A stretch of 22,920 nt of DNA from contig CAJJNI010000011.1 of the NCBI GenBank assembly GCA_905193085.1, positions 1 to 22,920 of the forward strand. Reading direction: 5' to 3'. The position numbers and the translations under genes were made by a program. Position 1 is the stretch's first letter. Each line of letters opens with the position of its first letter. This stretch comes from an uncultured Lachnospiraceae bacterium. Its GTDB lineage: Bacteria > Bacillota > Clostridia > Lachnospirales > Lachnospiraceae. Positions 1 through 7,532 of the stretch are shown piece after piece. The notes under the pieces were generated by a model. The model did no database searches. It saw only the letters and a list, made by a program, of their open reading frames with translations, and was not told where the DNA came from.

Positions 1-521
1 TTTTTTTCCCATTTTTCTACCTCCTCAATTATTTTTCCAATCTCAATATAACATCTTTCACGATCAATTTTTGAAAGCTTCTGACACTTTTTCAGATTTT
101 CAAGAATTGAAGTTTCTCTACTATTTTTCTCATTTATTAAAGATTTTATCATATCATTATATTCTTCTATATTAGTTGAAATTTCCTCTAAAAATTTTCT
201 TTTAGAATCTTCTTTCTTTATAGTATCCTTTAAATTAGTGATATGCTCGTTTAAATCAGATTTACTTTTCTCATGATTTTCTAAATCATGCTGTTTTTCC
301 TGACTAGCAACACCGAGGAAAAAAATATTATCTTCATCTTTGATATTTTTCTTTAAAATATCTATATATTCATCTATTTCTGTCATCGACATTTGTAGTG
401 AATCAAGATTTTCCTTCATATTAATATTGGTTTCATTGTAAGTATTTATCCTTTGTTTTAACTGTCCATCTATTCCAGACAAACCTTTAATAACATAATT
501 TAATACATCATTATTTTCCAT
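1..521 (-). CDS. Unrecognised coiled-coil protein, N-terminal part (cut by window edge)
   Basis: The frame is open from an ATG at 521 (minus strand) to the window edge, giving 173 codons with no stop; the C-terminus lies outside. It begins MENNDVLNYVIKGLSGIDGQ and is rich in Lys, Glu, Asn and Ile with few Pro or Gly, consistent with long alpha-helical coiled coils. I see no signal peptide, membrane segment or catalytic motif. The start is supported by GGGGTG at 526-531, four bases before the ATG, and by a good promoter at 570-598, so it is a transcription unit separate from mnmG. It occupies the place where rsmG or soj/spo0J is often found, but it resembles neither. N-terminal helical regions like this can precede histidine kinase or flagellar/chemotaxis domains, so a sensor-type protein is possible; that is a guess. 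Confidence is high that it is a gene, low on function. Confidence 0.75.
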   Translation of the reverse strand, partial: MENNDVLNYVIKGLSGIDGQLKQRINTYNETNINMKENLDSLQMSMTEIDEYIDILKKNIKDEDNIFFLGVASQEKQHDLENHEKSKSDLNEHITNLKDTIKKEDSKRKFLEEISTNIEEYNDMIKSLINEKNSRETSILENLKKCQKLSKIDRERCYIEIGKIIEEVEKWEK

Positions 522-569
522 AATCACACCCCAAATTATGTAAACCAGAATCAAATTTAACGATTTAAT

Positions 570-598
570 ACTATACTAAAAATGTCTTTCATTCGCAA
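570..598 (-). promoter_or_regulatory. Sigma-A-type promoter for the coiled-coil gene
   Basis: On the minus strand TTGCGA (593-598) and TATAGT (570-575) are separated by 17 bases. That is 4/6 and 5/6 matches to the -35 and -10 consensus with ideal spacing, about 50 bases before the start codon at 521. Confidence 0.55.
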
Positions 599-763
599 AC
601 AAAACAAGATTATTTTGTGCATTTATCTGCATCTACTCATCTAAAGATAATATAAGTAATAAAATTAAAATCAATTTTATTTATTTGAATTCTATCAATT
701 ACTTTTTATCCATCATAAATTTATCTATTAAAATCTTATCTTTTGCAATTTATCTTTTTTAAC

Positions 764-2638
764 TTATCGCTTACTGTTTAAATATATCAACAACACTGAA
801 ATATCAGCAGGTGAAACACCTGAAATTCTTGAAGCCTGACCAACTGAAAGCGGTTTGAACTGATTTAATTTCTGTATTGCTTCTTTTCTTAAGCCTTTTA
901 TCTGCTCATAATCAAAATCAGGCGATAGCTTTTTCTTTTCTAATTTTTTAAACTGTTCAACCTGCTTTAACTGTCTTGTTATATATCCTTCATATTTTAT
1001 ATTTATGTTAACCTGTTCTTTTACATCGTCCGGTAATTCCGGTCTGTTTTTATCAATTTTTTCCAGCATGTCATAATTTAATTCAGGTCTTCTAATTAAT
1101 TCTACCAATGTAGTACCCGACTTTAATTCTGTACTTTCATGCTCATTCAAAAATTCAAGAACCTCTTTATTTGCACCTATATTGACTGATTTTACCCTCT
1201 CCATCTCTTCAGCTATAAGTCTCTCTTTTTCCAGAAGCTTATTGTATCTTTCATCTGAAATAAGACCAATATCATGACCTATTTTTGTAAGACGGATATC
1301 TGCATTATCCTGTCTTAACAAAAGTCTGTATTCAGCTCTTGAAGTCATCATTCTATATGGTTCAAAATTTTCTTTAGTTACCAGATCATCAATTAAAACA
1401 CCTATATATGACTGTGAACGGTCTAATACAAGCATTTCTCTTCCTTTTAATTTAAGTGCTGCATTGATTCCGGCAATTATTCCCTGTGCTGCTGCTTCTT
1501 CATATCCTGAACTTCCATTAAACTGACCGGCACTGAATAATCCCTTAATATTTTTAAATTCAAGTGTTGAATTTAACTGATGTGCCGGAATACAGTCATA
1601 TTCAATTGCATATGCATTTTTGACAATCTCTGCATTTTCAAGACCTGGAACAGTGTGATACATTGCAATCTGCACATCTTCAGGCAATGAACTTGACATA
1701 CCGCCTATGTAAACTTCATTAGTGTGAAGTCCTTCCGGCTCTATAAATACCTGATGTCTGTCTCTTTCAGCAAATCTTACGACTTTGTCCTCAATTGACG
1801 GACAGTATCTCGGACCTGTTCCCTCAATAACACCGGAATATATTGGCGACCTGTCAAGATTTGCTCTTATGATATCATGAGTTTCTTTATTAGTATATGT
1901 CAGATAACAGCTCGCCTGTTCAATTTGTACATCATCAGGGTTAGTAGTAAATGAAAATGGCACTACTTTTTCATCGCCAAACTGTTCTTCCATCTTTGAA
2001 AAATCAACGGTTCTCTTATCCATACGGGCAGGAGTTCCTGTTTTAAATCTTAACATCTTTATTCCGAGTTTTTTCAATGCGTCTGTAAGATAGTTAGCGG
2101 CTGAAAGACCATTAGGCCCTGTATAATTTTCAACATCTCCATAAATACATTTTGCTTTAAGATATGTTCCAGTACATAAAACAACTGCGCGACAATGATA
2201 AATAGCTCCTGAATATGTCTTTACACCTGTTACATTACCATCTTCAACAAGAATGTCCACAATTTCAGCCTGTTTAATCAACAGATTATCAGTATTTTCT
2301 AAAACTTTTCTCATACTTCTGCTGTATTCTGCCTTATCTGCCTGTGCTCTGAGTGAATGAACAGCGGGTCCTTTTGACTTATTCAACATCTTTGACTGAA
2401 TAAATGTCTTGTCGATATTCTTCCCCATTTCTCCACCAAGTGCATCTATTTCCCTTACAAGATGACCCTTGGAACTGCCTCCGATATTAGGATTACAAGG
2501 CATTAATGCTATACTGTCAACACTTACGGTAAATATAACTGTAGACAATCCAAGTCTTGCAGAAGCCAGTGCAGCTTCACAACCTGCATGTCCGGCACCT
2601 ACTACTACGACATCACATTCTTTTTCAACAACTGACAT
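764..2638 (-). CDS. mnmG: MnmG (GidA), tRNA 5-carboxymethylaminomethyluridine modification FAD enzyme
   Basis: With MnmE, MnmG uses FAD and methylene-tetrahydrofolate to install the (carboxymethyl)aminomethyl group on wobble U34 of several tRNAs in the cytosol. The protein is 624 residues, the usual family length. Residues 8-25 carry the Rossmann FAD motif (VVVVGAGHAGCEAA), followed by the PCNPNIGG and KGHLVREIDALGG signatures. The C-terminal helical domain that contacts MnmE and tRNA is present, ending in ISGVSPADISVLLIYL. The ATG at 2638 is nine bases after the mnmE stop, and its ribosome site (AGGAAT) lies just after that stop, so the two partners are probably cotranscribed and translated together. 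The identification is certain. Downstream there is a 240-base gap rather than rsmG. Confidence 0.97.
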   Translation of the reverse strand: MSVVEKECDVVVVGAGHAGCEAALASARLGLSTVIFTVSVDSIALMPCNPNIGGSSKGHLVREIDALGGEMGKNIDKTFIQSKMLNKSKGPAVHSLRAQADKAEYSRSMRKVLENTDNLLIKQAEIVDILVEDGNVTGVKTYSGAIYHCRAVVLCTGTYLKAKCIYGDVENYTGPNGLSAANYLTDALKKLGIKMLRFKTGTPARMDKRTVDFSKMEEQFGDEKVVPFSFTTNPDDVQIEQASCYLTYTNKETHDIIRANLDRSPIYSGVIEGTGPRYCPSIEDKVVRFAERDRHQVFIEPEGLHTNEVYIGGMSSSLPEDVQIAMYHTVPGLENAEIVKNAYAIEYDCIPAHQLNSTLEFKNIKGLFSAGQFNGSSGYEEAAAQGIIAGINAALKLKGREMLVLDRSQSYIGVLIDDLVTKENFEPYRMMTSRAEYRLLLRQDNADIRLTKIGHDIGLISDERYNKLLEKERLIAEEMERVKSVNIGANKEVLEFLNEHESTELKSGTTLVELIRRPELNYDMLEKIDKNRPELPDDVKEQVNINIKYEGYITRQLKQVEQFKKLEKKKLSPDFDYEQIKGLRKEAIQKLNQFKPLSVGQASRISGVSPADISVLLIYLNSKR

Positions 2639-2647
2639 AATCTATTC

Positions 2648-4018
2648 CTACTTTCCCATACAAAACTTTTCAAATATTTCGTTTACCAAATCTTCCTCAA
2701 CTGATTCACCTATAATGTTTCCCAAATGCTCATACGCATTCATCATATCTATAGAATAGAAATCCTCAGGCATATCATCATTTATACTTTTTATAACCAT
2801 CAAAAAACTTTCTTTAGCTGACTGAAGCTCACTTACATGTCTTGCATTTGTAATATATATTTCATCATTAAATTCTAACTGTCCATCAAGAAACATATCT
2901 CTTATTTCATTTTCCAGAGCTTCTATGCCTTTATTTTCCTTAGCAGAAATAGGAATTACCTTTTTATTTATGCTCTTTTTTATTATCTGCTCATCTGTTT
3001 CCATATTTAAATCTGTTTTATTCAGAAGGACAATTACCTGCTTATCTTTCAGCAAATCTATTATTTTTTCATCACTCTCATCAAGTTTTTTTGATGAATC
3101 AACAACATACAAAATCAAATCAGCATCCTTTGCATATTTAATAGCTCTCTCAACACCTATTTTTTCAACAACTTCATCTGTGTTTCTTATTCCTGCAGTG
3201 TCAATGATATTAAGCTGTATTCCATTAATTATTATGTTTTCTTCTAAAACATCTCTTGTTGTTCCTTCTATTTCAGTCACTATTGCCTTTTCTTCACCTA
3301 CAAGCAGATTAAGTAATGATGATTTTCCGGCATTCGGTTTTCCTACAATAACAGTATTTATTCCCTCTTTTAGAATCTTACCATTATTAACCGTTTTCAA
3401 CAAGTCATTAATTGAATTTATCTGCTCATTTATTACAGGTTTTAATTTTTCACCATACCCGTCACTGTTATAATGCTCCGGGTCATCTAATGCAGACTCT
3501 ATAAATGCTATTTCAAAAATTATTTTTTCTCTGATTGCCTTTATCTTCTCACATACTCTTCCACTCAACTGCTTTACTGATGACGATAATGCAAAATCAT
3601 TTTTTGCATTTATAACATCCATAACAGCTTCGGCTCTTGATAAATCCATCTTTCCATTTAAAAATGCCGTCTTTGTAAATTCACCCGGCTCGGCTGCTCT
3701 TGCTCCTGCACTTATTAAAGTCTCTAAAATCTTTCTCGTTACTAAAACTCCACCATGACAGTTTACTTCTATTGTATCTTCTCCTGTATAACTGTTAGGT
3801 CCCTTCATATACATTACTAAAACTTCATCTATAATTTCATCATTATTATAAATATGACCATAATGAATTGTATGAGATTTTGCCTCACTTATTTTTTTCC
3901 CACTTTTAGCTTTAAATACCCTGTCTATAATTTCTACTGCATTACTTCCACACATTCTCACTATGCTTATTCCTGAATTTGTAAGCCCTGTCGAGATAGC
4001 TGCAAATGTATTCTTCAC
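2648..4018 (-). CDS. mnmE: MnmE (TrmE), tRNA-modifying GTPase
   Basis: GTPase partner of MnmG in wobble-uridine modification. The protein has 456 residues, normal length. Order of parts: N-terminal tetrahydrofolate-binding domain (about 1-120), helical domain, then an inserted G domain with G1 GKPNAGKSSLLN at 226-237, TTRD at 253-256, DTAG at 273-276 and NKTD at 333-336. It ends FCMGK, matching the family C-terminal motif with the conserved Cys (453). The start codon is GTG at 4018, eight bases after AGGAG (4027-4031); no ATG gives an equally good N-terminus. A terminator-like hairpin lies between jag and this gene, so mnmE-mnmG may depend on read-through or on a promoter that I did not find. 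Confidence 0.97.
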   Translation of the reverse strand: MKNTFAAISTGLTNSGISIVRMCGSNAVEIIDRVFKAKSGKKISEAKSHTIHYGHIYNNDEIIDEVLVMYMKGPNSYTGEDTIEVNCHGGVLVTRKILETLISAGARAAEPGEFTKTAFLNGKMDLSRAEAVMDVINAKNDFALSSSVKQLSGRVCEKIKAIREKIIFEIAFIESALDDPEHYNSDGYGEKLKPVINEQINSINDLLKTVNNGKILKEGINTVIVGKPNAGKSSLLNLLVGEEKAIVTEIEGTTRDVLEENIIINGIQLNIIDTAGIRNTDEVVEKIGVERAIKYAKDADLILYVVDSSKKLDESDEKIIDLLKDKQVIVLLNKTDLNMETDEQIIKKSINKKVIPISAKENKGIEALENEIRDMFLDGQLEFNDEIYITNARHVSELQSAKESFLMVIKSINDDMPEDFYSIDMMNAYEHLGNIIGESVEEDLVNEIFEKFCMGK

Positions 4019-4046
4019 GATAACTGCTCCTTTTCTTCAAATTATG

Positions 4047-4082
4047 AGAAAAACGACAGAAACCTTTGTGATTCCTGTCGTT
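4047..4082 (-). terminator. Terminator-like hairpin after jag
   Basis: Read on the minus strand, AACGACAG (4075-4082) pairs with CTGTCGTT (4052-4059), and the stem can be extended inward by three weaker pairs around a loop of about nine bases. The arm runs straight into a T tract (GTTTTTCT). It lies 16 bases after the jag stop and about 30 before the mnmE start, so it should end or attenuate the rpmH-to-jag transcript. Confidence 0.65.
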
Positions 4083-4098
4083 AATAAGTAACGGTTAA

Positions 4099-4740
4099 TT
4101 ATTGGTTATTTGACCTTTTTAATGTAACAACAACTTTTCTGTAAGGTTCTTCTCCTTCACTATGTGTCTCTACATATCTGTCATTCTGAAGTACTGAATG
4201 AATCACTCTTCTTTCATAAGGATTCATCGGCTCAAGGTATACAGGCTTTCTTGTCTTCTTTACTTTAAAAGCAATGTTCTTTGCAAGATTTTCGAGTGTT
4301 TCTTTTCTTCTCTTACGATAATTTTCTGTATCTACCTTAACACGGACATACTCATCACTTTCGCGATTTGCAACTAAAGATGCAAGATACTGCACTGAAT
4401 CAAGGGTTTGTCCTCTCTTACCGATAAGAATACCCATTTCATTGCCCTTTAATTCGATATTCATATTACGATTCTGCTCATCATAATCAATCTGAATATC
4501 AACACTTAAATCCATTGCATTAAACATTTTGCTTAAAAATTCTTCAACTGCATCTTTTACAACTTCTTTTTTTCTAGCCTTAATAATAGCCGGCTTGCTT
4601 CCTATTCCGAGGAAACCATTACTACCCTTTTCAATAACTTCATAATCCAGTTTACTGCTCTCTATCCCTAAAGTAGTACAAGCTTCTGTAATAGCTTCAT
4701 CTACTGACTTTCCGGAAAATTCTACATAATCCATAGCCAT
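4099..4740 (-). CDS. jag: Jag / KhpB (EloR), KH-R3H RNA-binding protein
   Basis: Cytosolic RNA-binding protein encoded next to spoIIIJ/yidC in most Firmicutes. In streptococci the ortholog (KhpB/EloR) acts with KhpA in cell elongation and division. The 213 residues comprise a Jag_N domain (about 1-52, with GSNGFLGIGSKPA), a KH domain whose nucleic-acid loop is ILIGKRGQT with GKRG at 107-110, and a C-terminal R3H domain (about 145-208) containing YLEPMNPYERRVIH. The ATG at 4740 is seven bases after a full AGGAGGT site (4748-4754), which picks it over the Met at codon 3. It is 40 bases downstream of yidC and is probably in the same operon. Confidence 0.95.
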   Translation of the reverse strand: MAMDYVEFSGKSVDEAITEACTTLGIESSKLDYEVIEKGSNGFLGIGSKPAIIKARKKEVVKDAVEEFLSKMFNAMDLSVDIQIDYDEQNRNMNIELKGNEMGILIGKRGQTLDSVQYLASLVANRESDEYVRVKVDTENYRKRRKETLENLAKNIAFKVKKTRKPVYLEPMNPYERRVIHSVLQNDRYVETHSEGEEPYRKVVVTLKRSNNQ

Positions 4741-4780
4741 AGAAATTACCTCCTAAAAAAACTGTCAAAAATATATTTTA

Positions 4781-6070
4781 TTACTTTTTATTATTTTTTT
4801 CGTTATATTTCTTTACCATATCTGCTTTAGATCTAAGACTGCCAGCCTTGCTTTCAGAAGAAGTGCTGTAGTATTCTGATGATTTTCTGATATTTTCTTC
4901 TCTCTTTGCTTTTTTCTCTTCTTCAAGCTTCTTATTCTTTTCATTATCAAATGAAGTTGATTTAACATTCATTTTGGCTGCATTAGAAACTGTCTTAGGT
5001 GGTAAACCTGATTTAGCTCTCTTTTCATTAACTTTTTCAAGATTTTTCTGTATTAACGCATTTACATCTACTTTATCAAGATGCTTATTAATAAAGAACT
5101 GCTGAACACATCTTACAAAAGCACCAAATGCCCAATAAAGACCTAAACCTGATGCAAATGAAAAACAAAATACTGCTGACATAAGCGGCATAATTGTATT
5201 CATAGTCTTCATTGAAGCCATCATTGCGTTATCATCGCCACTCTGCTGTGTATTTGTAGATGGTGCAAGCTTTGTCTGTAAATACTGAAATACACCTGCA
5301 AGAACAGGAATAGCAACTGCTACAATAATAATTAAAATCTGGCTCTTGTCAGAACCGACATTTTTAGCAGCATTTGTAATAATTGTACTTGGAGCTTCAC
5401 TTAAATTAATTCCAAAGAATGTTAAAATAGGGTGAAGTTCGTTATATGCTGATGTTGCTGCTTTCTCTATGGCATCTACGCCACATGAACCTAATTCTTT
5501 CCACTGGCTTGTTGAAAATTTATACAAACCATCTATAATTTTGTTAGAATCCCCTATGTTAAACTTTGAAACACTGGAACCAACCATATCTGTAAATTTA
5601 TCAGCAAATGAAGAACCCTGTATTGTAAGGGCAACACTCTCATAAATATCTTTAAGAGGTTTAACATATGCCGGAATATTCATAATTACCCTATATAAAG
5701 CAAATAATATAGGCATCTGTATAATAAGCTGAAGACATCCGCCAGTTGGAGATGTACCATATTTTTCATATACAGCACGAATTTCATCATTTTGCTGCAT
5801 CATTGAATCCTGATCTTTTTTATCTTTATATTTATCCTGAATTGCTTTAATTTCAGGATTCATTATCTGTGACATTTTAGAAAACTTCTGTGTCTTCAAT
5901 GTCAGTGGAAACATACACAAATAGACTACAACAGTAAATATCATGATACATAAACCTATATCAGGATAATTTAACATGTCTAAAAAACGATAAATTCCTT
6001 CCATTATAAGTCCGAGTAACTTAGCTATGGGACCTATCAAAAATGTTGTACTTTGAGTTAATGCTAACAT
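4781..6070 (-). CDS. yidC: YidC/SpoIIIJ/Oxa1 membrane protein insertase
   Basis: Inserts and folds membrane proteins, alone or with the Sec translocon. The 429-residue protein has the family core: a first conserved membrane segment ending in FPLTLKTQKFSKMSQ (54-68), the cytosolic helical hairpin with MNPEIKAIQDKYK, and SPTGGCLQLIIQMPILFALYRVI (107-129), with further segments near 244-265 and 290-325. The tail (about 335-429) is long, basic and charged, as expected for ribosome contact. Three things stand out. There is no lipobox Cys as in Bacillus SpoIIIJ. The extracytoplasmic region between segments 2 and 3 (about 131-243) is enlarged. The conserved groove Arg, five residues before the FPLT proline, is Tyr50. 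AGGAGG at 6075-6080 sits four bases before the ATG. Confidence 0.95.
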   Translation of the reverse strand: MLALTQSTTFLIGPIAKLLGLIMEGIYRFLDMLNYPDIGLCIMIFTVVVYLCMFPLTLKTQKFSKMSQIMNPEIKAIQDKYKDKKDQDSMMQQNDEIRAVYEKYGTSPTGGCLQLIIQMPILFALYRVIMNIPAYVKPLKDIYESVALTIQGSSFADKFTDMVGSSVSKFNIGDSNKIIDGLYKFSTSQWKELGSCGVDAIEKAATSAYNELHPILTFFGINLSEAPSTIITNAAKNVGSDKSQILIIIVAVAIPVLAGVFQYLQTKLAPSTNTQQSGDDNAMMASMKTMNTIMPLMSAVFCFSFASGLGLYWAFGAFVRCVQQFFINKHLDKVDVNALIQKNLEKVNEKRAKSGLPPKTVSNAAKMNVKSTSFDNEKNKKLEEEKKAKREENIRKSSEYYSTSSESKAGSLRSKADMVKKYNEKNNKK

Positions 6071-6083
6071 ATAACCTCCTTAA

Positions 6084-6296
6084 TTATGGAACAGGATCAT
6101 ATCCTCCTTTTGCAAAAGGATTACATCTTAAAATTCTTTTTGCAGTCATATAACCGCCTTTAATGGCTCCGTATTTTTCAACTGCCTCTACTCCATACTG
6201 GGAGCAGGTGGGAATATAAATACATGTAGAGCTTCTTTTCAGTGGTGACAAATATTTTCTATAAAACTTTATAATAGAAATCAATAATTTCTTCAT
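6084..6296 (-). CDS. yidD: YidD, membrane protein insertion efficiency factor
   Basis: Small membrane-associated protein thought to assist YidC-dependent insertion. The 70 residues carry the family hallmarks: an amphipathic basic N-terminus (KFYRKYLSPLK), CIYIPTCSQYGVEAV with Cys25 and Cys31, RILRCNPFAKGG with Cys58, and the C-terminal DPVP. The ATG at 6296 directly abuts the rnpA stop (TAG then ATG) and its AAGGAA site lies inside rnpA, so translation is probably coupled. yidC follows 13 bases after its stop. Confidence 0.95.
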   Translation of the reverse strand: MKKLLISIIKFYRKYLSPLKRSSTCIYIPTCSQYGVEAVEKYGAIKGGYMTAKRILRCNPFAKGGYDPVP

Positions 6297-6644
6297 CTAA
6301 ACCATTTCCTTCTTCAATATCTTCTGAATTCCACTTATATGTAATAAAGAAGATTGCATATCATGAAAACTTATGTCTTTTGCATTCACTCTAACTACCA
6401 CAACTATATCTTTTCCACACAGAAACTTTTCTTCGTTCAATCGATAGCTTTCTCTGATTAGTCTTGTCAAATGATGTCTGACTACACTATTTCCTACTTT
6501 TTTGCTAACTGAAATTCCCAATCTGTTCTCACTTTTTCCATTTTCCATTACATACATTACAAGATTTCTATTCGCACATGATTTTCCATTTCTGTACACA
6601 TTTTGGAAATCCTTGTTCTTCTTTAATGACTCTGAAAATTTCAT
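6297..6644 (-). CDS. rnpA: RnpA, protein component of ribonuclease P
   Basis: Binds the RNase P RNA and helps it process 5' ends of pre-tRNAs. Starting at the ATG at 6644 gives 115 residues (MKFSESLKKNKDFQNVYRNG), close to the usual 116. A longer frame from a TTG at 6656 exists, but GGAG lies six bases before this ATG and overlaps that TTG codon, so the ATG is preferred. The core LGISVSKKVGNSVV is typical. The following RNR signature, normally R-N-R-x-K-R, reads RHHLTR (56-61), so three usually conserved RNA-contact positions differ. It lies 59 bases downstream of rpmH, behind an attenuator-like hairpin. Confidence 0.95.
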   Translation of the reverse strand: MKFSESLKKNKDFQNVYRNGKSCANRNLVMYVMENGKSENRLGISVSKKVGNSVVRHHLTRLIRESYRLNEEKFLCGKDIVVVVRVNAKDISFHDMQSSLLHISGIQKILKKEMV

Positions 6645-6679
6645 TGTCTTCTCCAAACGAACTTTCTAATTAATAATAA

Positions 6680-6705
6680 GAAGAAAGGCCACATAACTGC
6701 GGCCT
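6680..6705 (-). terminator. Attenuator-like hairpin between rpmH and rnpA
   Basis: On the minus strand AGGCCGC (6699-6705) pairs with GTGGCCT (6686-6692; one G-T pair) around a six-base loop, followed by TTCTTCTTATT. The arm overlaps the rpmH stop codon. The imperfect T tract suggests partial termination, which would make more L34 message than rnpA message. Confidence 0.55.
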
Positions 6706-6838
6706 AGGCTGATAATTTTTTTCTTCCTTTTGCGCGTCTAGCTGCTAATACTTTTCTTCCGCCTTTAGTACTCATTCTAGCTCTAAAGCCATGAACTTTA
6801 GCTCTGCTTCTTTTCTTTGGCTGAAATGTCATCTTCAT
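6704..6838 (-). CDS. rpmH: Ribosomal protein L34
   Basis: Small basic protein of the 50S subunit, 44 residues. Translation gives MKMTFQPKKRSRAKVHGF, continuing RARMSTKGGRKVLAARRAKG and ending RKKLSA, the standard L34 pattern. The start is an ATG at 6838 with a complete AGGAGGT site (6847-6853) eight bases upstream. The second Met (codon 3) would give a less typical N-terminus. It is the first gene of the left-arm operon and borders the origin, as in most Firmicutes. Confidence 0.97.
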   Translation of the reverse strand: MKMTFQPKKRSRAKVHGFRARMSTKGGRKVLAARRAKGRKKLSA

Positions 6839-6873
6839 ATACAAACACCTCCTATCCACACAATATCATTACT

Positions 6874-6902
6874 ATTATATTGGAAAAGCCCTGTTTAGTC
6901 AA
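6874..6902 (-). promoter_or_regulatory. Promoter of the rpmH-rnpA-yidD-yidC-jag operon
   Basis: On the minus strand TTGACT (6897-6902), a 17-base spacer and TATAAT (6874-6879) form a near-consensus sigma-A promoter. Transcription would start near 6867, about 29 bases before the rpmH start. A DnaA-box-like CTATCCACA (6852-6860) lies just downstream in the leader. Confidence 0.75.
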
Positions 6903-6979
6903 GAAAAATTTTCAAATTAATTACCTATATTGCAAATATGTTATATTTTTTTAACTTATCCACTTATCCGGAAGCATTG

Positions 6980-7043
6980 ATAAAGTTATCCACATTTTAT
7001 GGATAACTTGTGGATAACTCATGAATTTCACATTGATAATTTG
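6980..7043 (+). repeat. oriC 64-base direct repeat, copy 1
   Basis: This segment matches 7281-7344 at 59 of 64 positions, with a 36-base identical core (6984-7019). The core holds an inverted pair of boxes, AGTTATCCA and TGGATAACT separated by seven bases, then another box on the minus strand. The conserved tail is CATTGATAATTTG. Confidence 0.9.
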
Positions 7044-7158
7044 AACTATAACTTAGACATGCCCTATTTTTAAACGATTTTTTATTCATGTTATCAATAT
7101 AAACTTATCCATGTCAGTTATTAATTTTGACATAATATTACACATATCCACATAGATA

Positions 7159-7188
7159 TTGACATTTTGTGGATAACTTATTGATAAT
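7159..7188 (+). promoter_or_regulatory. Candidate upstream dnaA promoter inside oriC
   Basis: TTGACA (7159-7164), an 18-base spacer and GATAAT (7183-7188) point toward dnaA. A perfect DnaA box (7168-7176) lies in the spacer, so DnaA binding would block it. The start would be more than 400 bases before dnaA, so this is a tentative call. Confidence 0.3.
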
Positions 7189-7198
7189 ATCGACTTAT

Positions 7199-7285
7199 TA
7201 TTTAAAAATTTCTGTTTTTTTATCAAAAAATACAATTTTTCATTAAAATATTTCATTTTTCAACATATTCATAATGAATTATACA
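7199..7285. other. Very A+T-rich stretch in oriC
   Basis: Positions 7201-7280 contain only 10 G or C in 80 bases, with runs such as T7 and A6, and lie just before repeat copy 2. The stretch could melt easily and is an alternative unwinding site to the one between dnaA and dnaN. Confidence 0.4.
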
Positions 7286-7344
7286 GTTATCCACATTTTA
7301 TGGATAACTTGTGGATAACTTATGAGTTATACATTGATAATTTG
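7281..7344 (+). repeat. oriC 64-base direct repeat, copy 2
   Basis: Second copy of the module at 6980-7043, offset by 301 bases; the identical core here is 7285-7320. The five differences are one near the 5' end and four in the last third, so the DnaA-box core is the most conserved part. Confidence 0.9.
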
Positions 7345-7492
7345 TACATACCTGCCCATTATAGCTTATTTTTTGCATATTATTTTTCCATGTGTATTAT
7401 TTGCAGGTTATCCACATCTGATAAGGCTGATTTAGGTTTACCAATGATTTATTCACATTTTGTGGATAAAATGTGGATAACTTTATTAAAGC

Positions 7493-7521
7493 TTGACTGT
7501 TTTTCAAATATAAGTTATTAT
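7493..7521 (+). promoter_or_regulatory. dnaA promoter
   Basis: TTGACT (7493-7498), a 17-base spacer and TATTAT (7516-7521) form a strong sigma-A promoter about 95 bases before dnaA. Two perfect DnaA boxes (7461-7469, 7472-7480) end 12 bases upstream of the -35, a layout that would allow DnaA autoregulation. Confidence 0.7.
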
Positions 7522-7532
7522 ATAAGATGAGT

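Larger units (their letters stand above)
6956..7480. other. oriC, DnaA-box array upstream of dnaA
   Basis: Nine exact TTATNCACA boxes are readable: plus strand at 6986-6994, 7287-7295, 7408-7416 and 7449-7457 (TTATTCACA); minus strand at 7009-7017, 7168-7176, 7310-7318, 7461-7469 and 7472-7480. Near matches are TTATCCACT at 6956, TTATCCATA on the minus strand at 6998 and 7299, TTATCCATG at 7105 and ATATCCACA at 7144. The position between rpmH and dnaA, the switch of gene orientation and the box density identify this as the replication origin. No protein-coding gene is visible in this gap (6839-7623). Confidence 0.93.

Noticed and set aside
658..681. Hairpin AATAAAAT/ATTTTATT downstream of mnmG as its terminator
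   Set aside because: All A-T stem of eight pairs and no clear T run; too weak to call.
2925..3473. 182-codon plus-strand frame inside mnmE
   Set aside because: Antisense shadow; low-complexity Ser/Phe-rich translation.
6644..6656. TTG start for rnpA at 6656
   Set aside because: The GGAG ribosome site overlaps it and fits the ATG at 6644, which also gives the normal N-terminus.
7300..7530. 76-codon plus-strand reading frame inside oriC
   Set aside because: It is made of DnaA boxes and promoter sequence, with no ribosome site and a composition unlike its neighbours.
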